From Arenicola marina (Eukaryota > Annelida > Polychaeta > Arenicolidae): a DNA stretch of 64,000 nt. Position 1 is the first letter of the stretch; each line of letters starts with the position of its first letter. Shown one piece after another: positions 12,383-23,643 of the stretch. Below the pieces are notes generated by a model. It saw nothing but the letters and a program-made list of their open reading frames with translations. It did no database searches and had not been told where the DNA came from. Location: NCBI GenBank assembly GCA_964019135.1, contig OZ025260.1, positions 13,634,254 through 13,698,253 on the forward strand, in the 5' to 3' direction. Made by a program: the position numbers and the translations under genes.

Positions 12383-12442
12383 CTGAAAGCTATTGCAGAG
12401 CAAGACAGTGATGTAACTCCTGTAGGAAAATCAGCTGCTGAG
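12383..12442 (+). CDS. candidate internal exon of an acidic-protein gene
   Basis: A 60-base open segment lies between the acceptor cttctgttacag and a perfect donor GAG|GTAAGT, in phase 0 at both ends. It encodes LKAIAEQDSDVTPVGKSAAE. Together with the exon at 14496-14621, also phase 0, it would give a continuous frame running into a very acidic region. I do not recognise the protein. The small size and clean splice sites make a real exon more likely than chance, but the remaining exons were not identified. Confidence 0.55.
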
Positions 12443-12597
12443 GTAAGTGTTCATAATTATGTAATGTGTAGCTAAATATATAAGGCTAGTTTCATTCAAA
12501 AACATGTTTATGCATATTTATGAGGTATTATCTATTTTTCACCAGATATGAATTGAGACTAAGATTTAGAAAACTTGTATTTTATGAGAAGTGATTC

Positions 12598-14404
12598 TTC
12601 CCTCCCAGCCCCGCCGAACGTCCCTCCCAGCCCTGCCGAAATTCCCTCCCAGGCCTGCCGAACTTGCCTCCCAGCACTGTTGAACTATCTTCCCAGCCAT
12701 GCCGAATATTCCTCCCTCTCCTGCTGAACTTCCGTCCCAGCACTGCCAAACTTCCCTCCCAGCCCTACCGAACTTCGCTCCCAGCCCTGCCGAACTTTCC
12801 TCCCAGCCATGACGAACTTCCCTCCCAGCCCTGCCAAACTTCCCTCCCAGGCCTGCCGAACTTCCCTTCGAGCTCTGCCGAACTTCTTAGCCCTGTCAAA
12901 CTTACCTCCCAGCCCTGTCGAACGTCCCTCCAGCCCTGTCGAACTTCCCTTCCAACCCTGTCGAACTTCCCTCCCAGCCATGCCGAACTTCCGTCCCAGC
13001 CCTGTCGAACGTCCCTCCCAGCCCTGTCGAACTTCCCTCCCAGCCCTGTCGAACTTCCCTCCCAGCCCTGTCGAACTTCCCTCCCAGCCATGCCAAACTT
13101 TCCTCCCAGCCATGCCGAACTTCCGTCCTAGCCCTGCCAAACTTCCCTCCCAGCCCTGCCGAATTTCCGTCCCAGCCCTGCCGAATTTCCGTCCCAGCCC
13201 TGCCAAACTTCCCTCCCAGCCCTGCCGAATTTCCGTCCCAGCCCTGCCGAATTTCCGTCCCAGCCCTGCCAAACTTCTCTCCCAGCCCTGCCGAATTTCC
13301 GTCCCAGCCCTGCCGAATTTTCGTCCCAGCCCTGCCGAATTTCCCTCCCTGTCCTGCCGAACTTCCCTCCCAGCCCTGCCGAACTTCCCTCCCGGCCTTG
13401 CCGAACTTCCCTCCTAATCCTGCCGAACTTACCTCCCAGCCCTGCCGAACTTCCCTTCGAGCTCTGCCGAACTTCCCTTCCAGCCCTGTCGAATTTCCCT
13501 CCCTGTCCTGCCGAACTTCCCTTCCGGCCCTGTCGAACTTCCCTCCCTGTCCTGCCGAACTTCCCTTGCAGCCCTGCCGAACTTCCCTCCCAACACTGTT
13601 AAACTTCCCTCCCAGCCCTGCCGAACTTCCCTTCGAGCTCTGCCTAACTTCCCTTGCAGCCCTGCCGAACTTCCCTCCCTGCCCTGCCGAACTTCCCTCG
13701 CAGCCCTGCCGAACTTCCCTCTCAGCCCTGCCGAACTTCCCTCCCTTCCCTGCCGAACTTCCCTCGCAGCCCTGCCGAACTTCCCTCCCAGCCATGCCGA
13801 ACTTTCTTTCCAGCCCTGCCGAACTTCCCTCCCTTCCCTGCCGAACTTCCCTCTCAGCCCTGCCGAACTTCCCTTGCAGCCCTGCCGAACTTCCCTCCCA
13901 GCCATGCCGAACTTTCTTTCCAGCCCTGCCGAACTTCCCTCTCAGCCCTGCCGAACTTCCCTTGCAGCCCTGCCGAACTTCCCTCCCTGCCCTGCCGAAC
14001 TTCCCTCTTAGCCCTGCCGAACTTCCCTCCCTGCCCTGCCGAACTTCCCTCGCAGCCCTGCCGAACTTCCCTCTCAGCCCTGCCGAACTTCCCTCCCTTC
14101 CCTGCCGAACTTCCCTCGCAGCCCTGCCGAACTTCCCTCCCTGCCCTGCCGAACTTCCCTCTTAGCCCTGCCGAACTTCCCTCCCTGCCCTGCCGAACTT
14201 CCCTCTTAGCCCTGCCGAACTTCCCTCCCTGCCCTGCCGAACTTCCCTCGCAGCCCTGCCGAACTTCCCTCTCAGCCCTGCCGAACTTCCCTCCCTTCCC
14301 TGCCGAACTTCCCTCGCAGCCCTGCCGAACTTCCCTCCCAGCCATGCCGAACTTCCCTCCCAGCCCTGTTAAACTTCCCACCCAGTCCTGCCGAACTTCC
14401 CATT
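12598..14404. repeat. 22-bp minisatellite (about 82 units) inside an intron
   Basis: The unit is close to CCCTGCCGAACTTCCCTCCCAG and runs without spacers for 1.8 kb. Unit variants (ccctgtcgaac, ccatgccgaac, ctgccaaactt) are clustered, so neighbouring units were copied together. All three frames are open on both strands for long distances because the unit lacks stops and 22 is not a multiple of three, giving 22-residue repeats such as ALPNFPPSPAELPSQPCRTS. That pattern argues against a gene. The array lies wholly between the two acidic-gene exons. Confidence 0.95.
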
Positions 14405-14495
14405 CACACCATTATGACGGGTGTTTACAGGAAATATCTTCACGCGGTGGTGGGTTTCCCTCAGTGAAATAACTTATACTTGTTGTACTTTACAG

Positions 14496-14621
14496 ACACC
14501 CGGTGATGAGGATGAAGAGGAAGATGATGACGACGCTGACGTAGATGACGAGACAGATACCAATGATGATGATGATGATATGGGAACTGATATGATAGAT
14601 GATCGCGATTCTCCTGATGAC
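14496..14621 (+). CDS. candidate internal exon encoding an acidic tract
   Basis: The acceptor tgttgtactttacag is followed by 42 codons and the donor GAC|GTAAGG, phase 0 at both ends, so it joins in frame to the exon at 12383-12442. The product starts TPGDEDEEEDDDDADVDD and continues with DTNDDDDDMGTDMIDDRD; about 60 percent of residues are Asp or Glu. Such tracts are common in nuclear and chromatin-associated proteins and chaperone-type proteins but are not diagnostic. The next exon was not identified: the intronless SDR gene follows 580 bases later on the same strand, so this gene either continues past it or ends in sequence I could not recognise. Confidence 0.6.
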
Positions 14622-14932
14622 GTAAGGAAGAGCTATATGGTGTCTTTATCTAATGGCGGCGACTTAATAACAATTGAATGTGTGCGATACATGTACTTTT
14701 CTTTCTTTAGTTTTTATTGTACATATATCTGTATCACCTTTAATATACATATGTTTTCGTAAGTATCATTCAATACAAGTAATATATTTTAGTTTATCTG
14801 AATCATAATCATCTTCTTCTGAATGCCGTAAAATTATTTGGCCTCATTTTTATCTTCGCTTTCGTCAAGCGCGTTCTATTGTTTGTCGTTGCAGGCGGAG
14901 CTTGACGTCAACGACGTAAACGCCGCCTCTCC

Positions 14933-15165
14933 TGTTTGGGCCCTCTAACGGTATTACCTGGTATTCTGCGCCCTCTAGCGGTAGCATTTGCCGGTTTGGG
15001 CCCTCTAGCGGTGGTACCTGGTAATCTGCGCCCTCTAGCGGTAGCATTTGCCGGTTTGGGCCCTCTAGCGGTGGTACCTGGTAGTCTGCGCCTTCTAGCG
15101 GTAGCGTTTGCCGGTTTGGGTCCGCTGGCGGTGGCGTTGCTGTGCTGCGCCGTCTAGCGGTGGTG
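14933..15165. promoter_or_regulatory. 30-bp array of CTCF-like motifs (8 sites)
   Basis: GCGCCCTCTAGCGGT-type cores recur about every 30 bp at 14941, 14967, 14997, 15027, 15057, 15087, 15117 and 15147; alternating flanks (gtagcatttgccggtttg, gtggtacctggtaatct) give a 60-bp double unit. On the minus strand the core reads CCGCTAGAGGGCGC, close to the animal CTCF consensus CCRCNAGRGGGCGC. All sites point the same way. The array ends about 35 bases before the ATG of the SDR gene, so it covers the likely promoter. Binding is inferred from the motif only. Confidence 0.7.
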
Positions 15166-15199
15166 TATGCCAATGACACTCTGACGTGTTCGTGGCGCC

Positions 15200-16483
15200 A
15201 TGAAGTCTATCCTGGTGCTTGGCGGAAGTGGATTCATTGGGGCGCACACCGTGCGTCGCCTGTGCCAAGATGGCGGCGAGGCGGCCATCTTCCTGCTCAA
15301 CAGGGGGCGCAGCTGGGCGTGGGACACGCGCCGTGACGTACTTCCAGAAGTTCGGGCCTGTATCCGGTGGGACCGGAAGCGCCCCCTAGCGGAATGCGAG
15401 GCCCTGGCGGCCGTGCTGCGCGAGGTGACCGTCTTCGACGCCGTCATCGACTTCAGCGGATACGACTCCGCGGCCGTGGGACTCAGCCTCGACCTCCTCC
15501 ACGACAAGTGCCGTCTGTATATCTTCATCAGCACGGATTCCGTCTACGAGGTATGCGAGGGTGGACAGCATCCGGGGTCCAGTCGCGAAACGGACGCCAT
15601 TTTGCCGGCAAACCGAGCGCGCAGGAAGGAACTCAAACGGAGAGACAGTTATGGCTATAAGAAACTGAAGTGCGAGGAGTTGCTACGTCAACGGCGAGAA
15701 GAACGCCGTAGTCTTGGAAGCGAAATGGTGTTTGATTACGTCATTTTGCGTCTTGCTGACGTCATAGGACCGCGGGACTCCACAGACCGATGGTGGCAGT
15801 GTCAGTTGTTGTTGAAGGCCGCGCATGCTTGCTGTCTACCGGTCTTCCTCCCTGGCAAGGTGAAGGACGTGGATATCAGTTTGGTTTATGTGGAAGATGT
15901 GGCCGAGCTTATCTCGCGCTTGGTAACCATGGACCGGGACTCCCTGGCAACTGTTGTCAATGAAGCCTTTAATCTCTGTCACACAGAAGTTTGTTCTGTC
16001 GGCGAGCTCTTCACACAGATAGGTCTCGCGATGAAACCCCCGCAGTCTCGTTGTCATAACGCGCCCCCGGGAGACCCGGGGAGTGATCAGAACTCCCTCG
16101 CCACGCCTGCGCTCACCCCTACGTCTCATCATAACGTCTTCCCTCCAATAGATACAAATCCCCACGGTTCATGCCCTCCTATGCCATCGCTCATTTATAC
16201 ATCTCGTCATAATGTGCCCCAAATGTACCCGTCGGTGGAGCGGGGGCCGGTGGACCCGCGCAAGGCGAGGTCCTTGCTCGGCTGGCGGCCCACCCCTCTG
16301 ACCCAGGCCGTGGCAGAGACCGTAGCGTTCTACGAGACCGTGCACAGAGATGAGGGGAGTTTTCAGGCCGAGAAGGAGGACATTTATGGGTCGATGGAAG
16401 AAGACCTGCAGGACTTATACTCGGCCACCGACTTCGCGGCGTTACAACGCCAACTTCGGCATATTCTGAGGCTTAGCGAGTGA
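15200..16483 (+). CDS. intronless extended-SDR (NAD-dependent epimerase/dehydratase-like)
   Basis: The 427-residue protein opens directly with a Rossmann strand and the NAD(P)-binding motif GGSGFIG (residues 8-14). It continues with VIDFSGYDS, the strand IFISTDSVYE (about 109-118, giving the catalytic Ser/Thr), and the YGYKK active-site YxxxK (Tyr151, Lys155). VILRLADVIGPRD, a substrate-side DISLVYVEDVAELIS, and a C-terminal LLGWRPTPL motif follow; these are the landmarks of extended SDRs of the NAD-epimerase type, including CSP41-like proteins. A Pro/His-rich insert at about 285-335 (asn-ser-thr-pro stretches) is unusual. ATG at 15200 is preferred because the Rossmann motif follows at once and the context is gcgccATGa. 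The substrate cannot be told. No intron is seen, unlike the neighbours, which suggests a retrocopy or a transferred gene. Confidence 0.85.
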   Translation: MKSILVLGGSGFIGAHTVRRLCQDGGEAAIFLLNRGRSWAWDTRRDVLPEVRACIRWDRKRPLAECEALAAVLREVTVFDAVIDFSGYDSAAVGLSLDLLHDKCRLYIFISTDSVYEVCEGGQHPGSSRETDAILPANRARRKELKRRDSYGYKKLKCEELLRQRREERRSLGSEMVFDYVILRLADVIGPRDSTDRWWQCQLLLKAAHACCLPVFLPGKVKDVDISLVYVEDVAELISRLVTMDRDSLATVVNEAFNLCHTEVCSVGELFTQIGLAMKPPQSRCHNAPPGDPGSDQNSLATPALTPTSHHNVFPPIDTNPHGSCPPMPSLIYTSRHNVPQMYPSVERGPVDPRKARSLLGWRPTPLTQAVAETVAFYETVHRDEGSFQAEKEDIYGSMEEDLQDLYSATDFAALQRQLRHILRLSE

Positions 16484-19400
16484 GCCGGTGTGGCATGCGG
16501 AAGTGTCCCCCCATGCGCAGCTGTCCCCTTTATATAAAATACATGATATTGAGACCCTCTCCGTTCCATGTGTTCGTACGGTGCCATTATGACAGATATA
16601 GGCGTGACATCTCCGCATGGGGGACAATCCCGCATACCACACTGGAAATGTGTATTGCCTGCCGGTTACATCGGTAAAATGAATTTTAGTAACAATTTGT
16701 TTTGACGCTGAAGAGTTGGACTATGGCATTTAACTCTCAACGGTGAAATGTAGCGGAGATAATGTGTCTCTATGGTAGTGTGTGGATAGCTGTAGAATTG
16801 GTCGCGGTATGTTTTAGGTATACTGGTTATAAATAATGCGAGTCTTGTCATTCATGTGGCCTATTTCACGTACATAGTTTAGCGCGCTACGGGGCTTAGT
16901 CGAATAAAATCGCCCATCATTTATATGGTATCTTTAGCCGACTAAACCCCGTGGTCAGCTAAACTGGCGAACTGGAAATCCACTGGTCATAACGTCTGCC
17001 GATTCACGCTTGTTATTTTTCTTGTTATGTTCGTGATAGAAATGTGTGACCCCGCTGGTAAACGCGGCGGCGTGTGTGTTGAAGAAGGAAACCGATCGGT
17101 CATATTTCACACAAACCAGTACCTTTATTTGTTTCACTTTAAATGCATGGAGGCTCGCTTCATAGAAAAATAAATACATTTCATTATGTACAGAATATAT
17201 ACTCATTCAAACCGTCTCTTTAATATCGCGGGCGCAGAACGCCTTACATATTGGCCGGCTTTCAAGCTTCAAACCCCAGTCTATTGGGTCATCACTTTGG
17301 TTTCAAGTAGTAACTGGTCTGTATACATTTTATTCTTGCACAACACGATTTATAAAACGTTGTAGTGTGTGTTTTTCAACATCGCGTTCGGTACTATGAA
17401 TTTATCCGCACAAACACTCTCCCTATAACTCTTTTTGCAGTAACCTTGAAAACAATATTTACGAGAGCCATACCCGCCCCTCTGGTCTCTATCCCCATGT
17501 CACACCACCGGTCTGTAGGCTCCATGGCCACTTGGAAACCGTTTCTGAGGCGAGCTTTTACAAGTTTCCCCTTTCCCTTCCTCCATACCCACACACACGC
17601 GCACAAACTCACCTCACTCCCCGTTATCATGCCTTAAATGTTACCGTATTCCATTTAAATCATTACAAAAGTGGCTATCCAACTGAATAACGTTCATACT
17701 GCACGACAAACTCATCAATTGACATTGAAATATACACTGTATACCACAATACTAAGACCGGTAACATTAGTGTTTAAGACTCCAGATTTGCCCTCTCCCA
17801 ATATCCCACCCACCCTCTTAATTCCCGCATAAGACAAACGTATATATGAGAGAAGTCTCATCTAACCGGTTAAAACCAGATGCCTCCTTTGCATATCACC
17901 AATCTGGAATGACGTATCCTAGTAACCGACAATAAAACAAATATAAAATTATAATCACTTCCCCAGACATTGCAGCCAGTCGATATTTATATCGAATTTC
18001 AGTGCCAGGTTATTTATAAACATTGCACAATTAGTTTCTACATAATACTGCAACCTGTTATACGTTAAGATAATGCCCGAAACGGCACCTCGTGCGGTCA
18101 AGAGAAAGCAATTCTATTGCTTCACGTCGTGCCAGAGAGATAATATCTTTGAAATCCGCCCCAGATCTCATTGAATTTCAATGAAAAAGCAAAGAATCCT
18201 GGCACAGCAGTTACAAGTAAGTCACAGCTATAAAGAACGAATCTTCCACCATCCGTTCGTCGGTCCGTTGTGGAATGAATGTGACGCAATCTGTTGTTAG
18301 TCATTTTAAACCGAATTTTGTCCTTGAAAGGCTGTATTCGTGTCCTCCTTACTTCTTGGTGAAGGTCTTTGTACACCAACTAGACAAATAACGGATCAGA
18401 AGTTTCTCCGCCTACTGGTTGTATCGGGTGGTCGAGGATGTACTTCGCATCGGCCTGATGGCGAACCATACTTCAATGCGCATGTCTCTGATTAACTTCC
18501 GGTTACAGGCAGTGAATAGCTGAACACAGTTACAACCGAGTTGTTGGTAGACGACAGAGACACGGAGCTCTACTTACAGCTAATGGTTTTTAAAAAGCAC
18601 GAAAACCCTTGACTTGGAACGACTTACACCAGAACTCCTAGAAATGATTGATCACCACCAGCGTAAAGCTCAACGTTGTGGTAAAGGAAACTATAGGAAC
18701 TGTGAGTAATTAAACGAAATACTAAAGGCATTAGAATTTAAACAGCTTGTGTATGGATATAATGACATTAATCCCAATATTTACCATGCATAAGTTGCTC
18801 TTAGTGTGTGAACCAGGTAGTTCCCCCGTGATGAATGCATAATCTTAGGCAGACTTAAAGGCCAGCTTCTTGGTAAATTAATTCGTTACATTACATAAGT
18901 ACCCAAAGAACACTCACTATTACAGCAGTCAGGGTGGTTGTGCACAACATATAGTATAGTAAGTGTGGCACGTCACCAAATCAGACAGGTGAAGGCTGTA
19001 TCCTAATATTCAGATCAATTGGTATCTTTGAGAAATGAGGTAACCAGTACGCATTTGACATAGTGAGTTTATGATATCTGGAATAGCATTTTACCCTACG
19101 ATATTTTCCAATGGAGTTTTTACCAACAGAAATAGCAAGACAGCCAATGTCATGCGTACAGCGCGCCAGGTCTTCAAACGGGAACGAAAATTGACGTCAC
19201 AACGCGTCTCTGTCTACTCCGTAACGCATATGGTTTACCGCATGCTACGGGATAATGTCAAATACTATTTAATAGTGCTCTCTAATAAATTTAACGGATA
19301 TTTCTAATTTTCCTTTGGACCCAATAGCTGGACTTCAACTCTATGCATTTTAAGGAGAGGTACTTCGCAATTGGTTTCTAGAAGCTATCTGAGCACACGT

Positions 19401-20806
19401 ATCGTATTTATCAGTTACTGACCATTGATCTACTCACACAGAAACTCTATACATACAATGTAGACAACTACTGTTATAGCTAAGGCCGATTTTTATACTA
19501 TCGGCACGATTCGTGTTTAAGTGGCCTCTTTTTGTATATTTACACAGTATATACAAACAGGAAACGAAAAAACGGGTGTCAAGTGAGTAACATTTGCATG
19601 GTTGTGGAATAATGACAAGATAATAATCAATGATCTCGAAACCCGGGGCGCAAAGACCACGAGGTTCTGCCACTGTTTACTAGATTCTCTCTTTCTCTCT
19701 CCCTCTCACACATGTTTTCTCTCTCGTTTTTTTTTTCGCGTGCGGGACGACCATTAATATCCCTGGCACACAATGGGCTGACGCGCATCCCCTAACTTAG
19801 GACTAAATCAGCAGCTCAGCAACCTTATAATTAGTACGTCAGTTCGCCCATAGCTGCATCTTGTCTCGCCTGAAGTAGACGAAGAGCGATCCCACCAGGG
19901 TAGCGTCCGTGGGTGTACATGTAGCCTTCGTCATTTGTGCTTTCTTTGTCGGCGCCAATAAGGCCACAATCGCACCCGATCTGAGTCCAGTCGTGTCGGC
20001 GTGCGCGTAGTGCTCTCGCGGCACTGGCTCCGAGCGCGCCGGTTGCGGACGGTGACGCTATGACACGTTATCATAACGCACCCCATATCAGCAGCTGGCC
20101 ACGTCGTCCCGGGGCTGACGGACAGTCTTTGGACTTTCTAGGGGCGGGCTTTACCAGCGGACCTGCATACTTATCTCGACACATACACAGAGGCAGATTA
20201 TCCGAGTCAGGAAGCTATATCCGCTTGACGCAACAATAGAGGAACTCCAAATGACCGTTTCGGTAAAAATAGAAGAGACTCGAAACATGAAATGTCTAAT
20301 TCCACATATAAGGAGTGAAATACGTAACACTTCCGACATTATCTACTTCATTAGCAATGACTAGGTGTGCATCACAGCGTAAATATCGCTGAGGTGCCAG
20401 CCAAAGTAAGTAAGTCTTCAACTTGTCAACTGATCGTCTATCGCCACCGATAGTGTTTGTGGGACTTTGCGACTTAACTTGTAGGAACAATCTGGATAAA
20501 TTTGGCACGAAGACGTTAAGAAGTCTAGCGGCGTTCGGTGTTCTTCTTTTCTTGTCCATTCTGGGCTCCACCATGAGTCACGTGTGTCACTTTGCGACGT
20601 ACTTTGCTTGGCGATGAGATTGCTACCGTTGCGCGGCCTGCAGGATCAGAGGTATCGGGGTCAGGTGCCACGATAGACGCCACAAATGCGTCCGGATCAG
20701 CTTTCCGGATCAGCTGTCGGCGCTACCTACAGCGACGTGATGTCGTCGCGTGGGCGGGCGAGCGGGCGGGCGGGCGGTGGTTGGTGGTGATCCGGAATCC
20801 AACATT
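16484..20806. other. intergenic DNA between the SDR and FGF-like genes
   Basis: The two genes converge here. No convincing exon was found in 4.3 kb on either strand. Small features are a hairpin at 16878-16963, CT and CA simple repeats (for example 17588-17605 and 19688-19720), and otherwise unique-looking sequence. The 3' UTR of the FGF-like gene (minus strand) and the SDR gene must lie in the flanks of this interval. Confidence 0.5.
16878..16963. mobile_element. 86-bp hairpin, possible tiny MITE
   Basis: The left arm TTTAGCGCGCTACGGGGCTT and the right arm ending CCCCGTGGTCAGCTAAA pair imperfectly over about 25 bp, with TTAGTCG / CGACTAA continuing the stem. The loop contains AATAAA (16903-16908), which could act as the poly(A) signal of the SDR gene 420 bases upstream. 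No clear target duplication is visible, so mobile origin is a guess. Confidence 0.5.
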
Positions 20807-21484
20807 TCAGGATACCGTGTCTGACTCCACCTCGTCGGTTGCCAACTCAAGTCTATTCAGGAGGGAGGGGCTCCGCGGTGTCCCGCGGCGACTGCCCCCT
20901 CGATCTCTCCGACGATCTTCTCGCCGACTTCCCCGCCGACTGCCACCTAGATTAAAGAACAAGTTATTCTGTTCCTGTTTCTTTGGACGAGAAGGCTTGT
21001 CGGGACATCGTGCCAGCAAATAATGTTGGCATTTCTTTCTCCTTCTTTTTTTCTTGTCGGTTTTTTTGCCTCTGTCTTTCTTGGATCGACGAGACCCTTT
21101 ATTGGAGTCTGTTTTGTCTTTGTTCTTCTTGTTGTTATTTGTCTGCTCGGAACCACCGTCAGGCTCCTCATCCTCCACCGTTCGAGGGGGATCAGACGTT
21201 CCCTTGAACCCAATGGTGCCCCATGGCTCAGGTGATTTAGGCTTTTCCACCTTTAACTTCTGGAAGAGCATGACGGCGACCAGCGTGTCATTTACCGTGT
21301 GATAGTGGATGGCCAGGTTGCTTTTTCCTCTCCTGGTCTTTTGCATACTTAAGTACCACTCGATGCTTCTGTTTCTGCTGCAGGCTTCTCGCTTCTTCTT
21401 TCGTTGGCAGCCATAGTACTTGTGATGCCTAAACATCCAGTCACCCTCGTTGTCAGGGACTTCTACCCAACTGCAACGTTCTTG
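20807..21484 (-). CDS. FGF-like gene, exon 3 (core C-terminal half and basic tail)
   Basis: The minus-strand acceptor gttttcag precedes CAAGAACGTTGCAG, entering in phase 0 as the preceding exon requires. The exon encodes QERCSWVEVPDNEGDWMF, then a RHHKYYGC stretch and SIEWYLSMQKTRRGKSN; these match the FGF signatures C-F-x-E...NxYxxYxS..KY and WYxALNKxGxxxxG. HYHTVNDTLVAVMLFQKL takes the place of the usual final strand. After about residue 310 a tail of about 140 residues is dominated by Lys and Arg (KKRRRKK, SRRGSRREDRRRDRGG), ending LELATDEVESDTVS. The tail could bind heparan sulfate or act as a nuclear signal. The stop is at 20807-20809. The joined product is about 452 residues, twice a typical FGF. 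Confidence 0.8.
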   Translation of the reverse strand, partial: QERCSWVEVPDNEGDWMFRHHKYYGCQRKKKREACSRNRSIEWYLSMQKTRRGKSNLAIHYHTVNDTLVAVMLFQKLKVEKPKSPEPWGTIGFKGTSDPPRTVEDEEPDGGSEQTNNNKKNKDKTDSNKGSRRSKKDRGKKTDKKKRRRKKCQHYLLARCPDKPSRPKKQEQNNLFFNLGGSRRGSRREDRRRDRGGSRRGTPRSPSLLNRLELATDEVESDTVS

Positions 21485-22111
21485 CTGAAAACAAAGTGAA
21501 AAAGCAATGCATTTTGTGTAGAGCTATACTGTTTACATAGAACACTAAGGCAAGTCGGCGGCGTACGTATTTGAACCATATTTGTTCGATAAAAAGATCC
21601 CCGACGTCTATTTCCGTTTGGGAAGGAGATCGCTGATGACCTCTGTTCAGAAACTAGTCTGACAGAGGCCACCTGATCGCCTCACCAAAATTCTCACCCA
21701 TCTAGCACGGTATTTAGGCAAAGTGGGTTGCGATGGGTGGAGTGGATGGACGTCTCCTTGCCTGTTCCAGCCATTAGGTGGCTTTGAATTCCGCAGTATA
21801 CCTTTATTTATAGAATCGTATCATCATACATGGCAGAAGTATTCGCGCCATTGGATAGATCACTGACCGGTAATTGCATACGGTAATACCATGAAACCGA
21901 AGCGAACTATTTACAATACAAGTAAACGGAAATACGCAACATAGTACTCCCCCCCCCCCCCATCCCCCTACCCCCAATATATTATGTGTTCCGCCGCCAA
22001 GATGAACTAAGCTACTGTACCAGGGGAAACAAACCGCACATTATTTATTGCATACCGTTGACGCACAGCTTGCGCTTAGCATCCGAGCTAATTACTACCA
22101 CTAGCACCCAC
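21485..22111 (-). other. FGF-like gene, intron 2
   Basis: 627 bases from donor AAG|GTGGGT to acceptor ttttcag, read on the minus strand. It contains a C run at about 21950-21961 and no other feature. The intron falls just after the GRIYGMP turn, close to where the second conserved FGF intron lies (after the GRLYAS segment in vertebrate FGFs). Confidence 0.75.
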
Positions 22112-22308
22112 CTTCGTCTTCGATGATTTGTTGAATTTATCTACAGGCATGCCATAGATCCGGCCCCGGGAGTCCGCACACAGGAAAACGTGAGCCGCGA
22201 CGAACTGGATCACAATGGGTATGACAAGCTTCTGCTCCTTGTCCTTTTGGTTCATAATCAATGGACCAATCTCAGTAGAGTTAGCAGCTACTTTAAATAT
22301 AACGCGAC
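22112..22308 (-). CDS. FGF-like gene, exon 2 (beta-trefoil core)
   Basis: A 197-base exon with minus-strand acceptor ccgttgcag and donor AAG|GTGGGT. It enters in phase 1 and leaves in phase 0, matching both neighbours. It encodes RVIFKVAANSTEIGPLIMNQ, then QFVAAHVFLCADSRGRIYGM. The second segment aligns with the FGF core 'VAIKGVxSNRYLAMNKKGRLYAS', including the final Arg-Ile/Leu-Tyr turn. It is longer than the usual FGF middle exon of about 104 bases, the extra part being at its start. Family assignment rests on this motif, the intron position and the next exon. Confidence 0.8.
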
Positions 22309-23643
22309 CTGCAACGGAACAAAGACACTGAATAATGCATTCAGGAAATATACCAATAGTTCATGACATGATAACATAGTAAATGTAGGCATTGTGAGCG
22401 AGTCAGGAGTCATGGGAACTTAGCTGGCCAAGAAATTTAAGTTCATATTAAATGCCTAGGCTTTTTTGATTAAAAAAAAGTTAATTTCATTTAAGTGGAC
22501 AAGTAATAGGTAAACATTCGATATCAGTCTCATGCCTCAAACCCAAGCTAGCGAAAGGTCTAGATTGTTCTCAGAAACCATATATTAAAAAGCAGAGAAT
22601 GCTGGTAAAGGGATCACCACGAGATGAATTCAACTGTATTTTGTTTTGTTCTATAGGTGTCAGTACTGGAAACCATGTACTATATTGAACGGGAACGGCT
22701 TCGATTGAATGCTGGTGTGGTACAACGACTTGGCGTAATTAGTGAGGCGCGAAATAAGTGGTGGCTTGTCCAAGGCTACCAAGCAAATCGGACATACTCT
22801 CCATGTTAGGTCTGCCAGCATTATATAGATACGGTCAAGCTATGTAACAAAAAACGGTTGTCAATAATGGAATAACGGTTGTTTGTTGGTTGGTTGAACA
22901 TCTATAAGTAAGGATTTCAAATCCAAACGCATCATTATTAAAATCAAGATGATCTACCAAGTTCAAATGGTTGCATGAAGTGCGCATGCGTGTTGTGAGC
23001 CAGGGAAGCGGGTAGCGAATGGGCAACAAACAGAAAGCAGAAGGGAGAAAGAAAGAAATTAGGTTACCTTGGTGTGCTGTAGTGGGTGACAAAAGTTCCC
23101 CTTTGGCAATTACCACACCTTAAAAAGGCCCAAATTATGTCTCGTTGATGGCAAATTGCAGATTTAGGCTTCGGGTTTATATCATAGAAGTGTGGATGAA
23201 CATTCCTTAATTACTTTACCTTTCGCAGAACTTTAAAACATTTTGTATTGATTTATTTTATTTTCCCCCCAAAACGGAGAAAAATCAATGATGATAAGGT
23301 GCGTTTCCTTACATATCAAACCAAGTGCTTACACAGGTGGCTTATAATTGCATCGATCAAATATAGACTAGATCTAACGTGCTCTCTGTGCCATCCAACC
23401 GAACGTCTAATCTCTGACCAAGACACCAATCTATGGCAGTGCGACAATAGACCAACGAACAGTATGGAGTAGGAATAGGTCACTTTAGTTCCAGTCACGC
23501 CACGCTTGGCTTACTCTCATAGCAATCGTCCAGCGATTATCGTTTCTACAAAGCAGCAAGCAACAAGCGATATATATATATTATATACATATATACTACT
23601 GGTGCTTTGCTGTACTAGCATGAATTCATACGCTTGTACTCAC
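22309..23643 (-). other. FGF-like gene, intron 1
   Basis: 1335 bases between donor A|GTGAGT and acceptor gttgcag on the minus strand. A TATA simple repeat lies at about 23572-23596. No other gene is seen. Confidence 0.7.

Noticed and set aside
12598-14404. Open frames on both strands with 22-residue repeats
   Set aside because: Explained by the 22-bp minisatellite; the array lies in an intron between two good exons.
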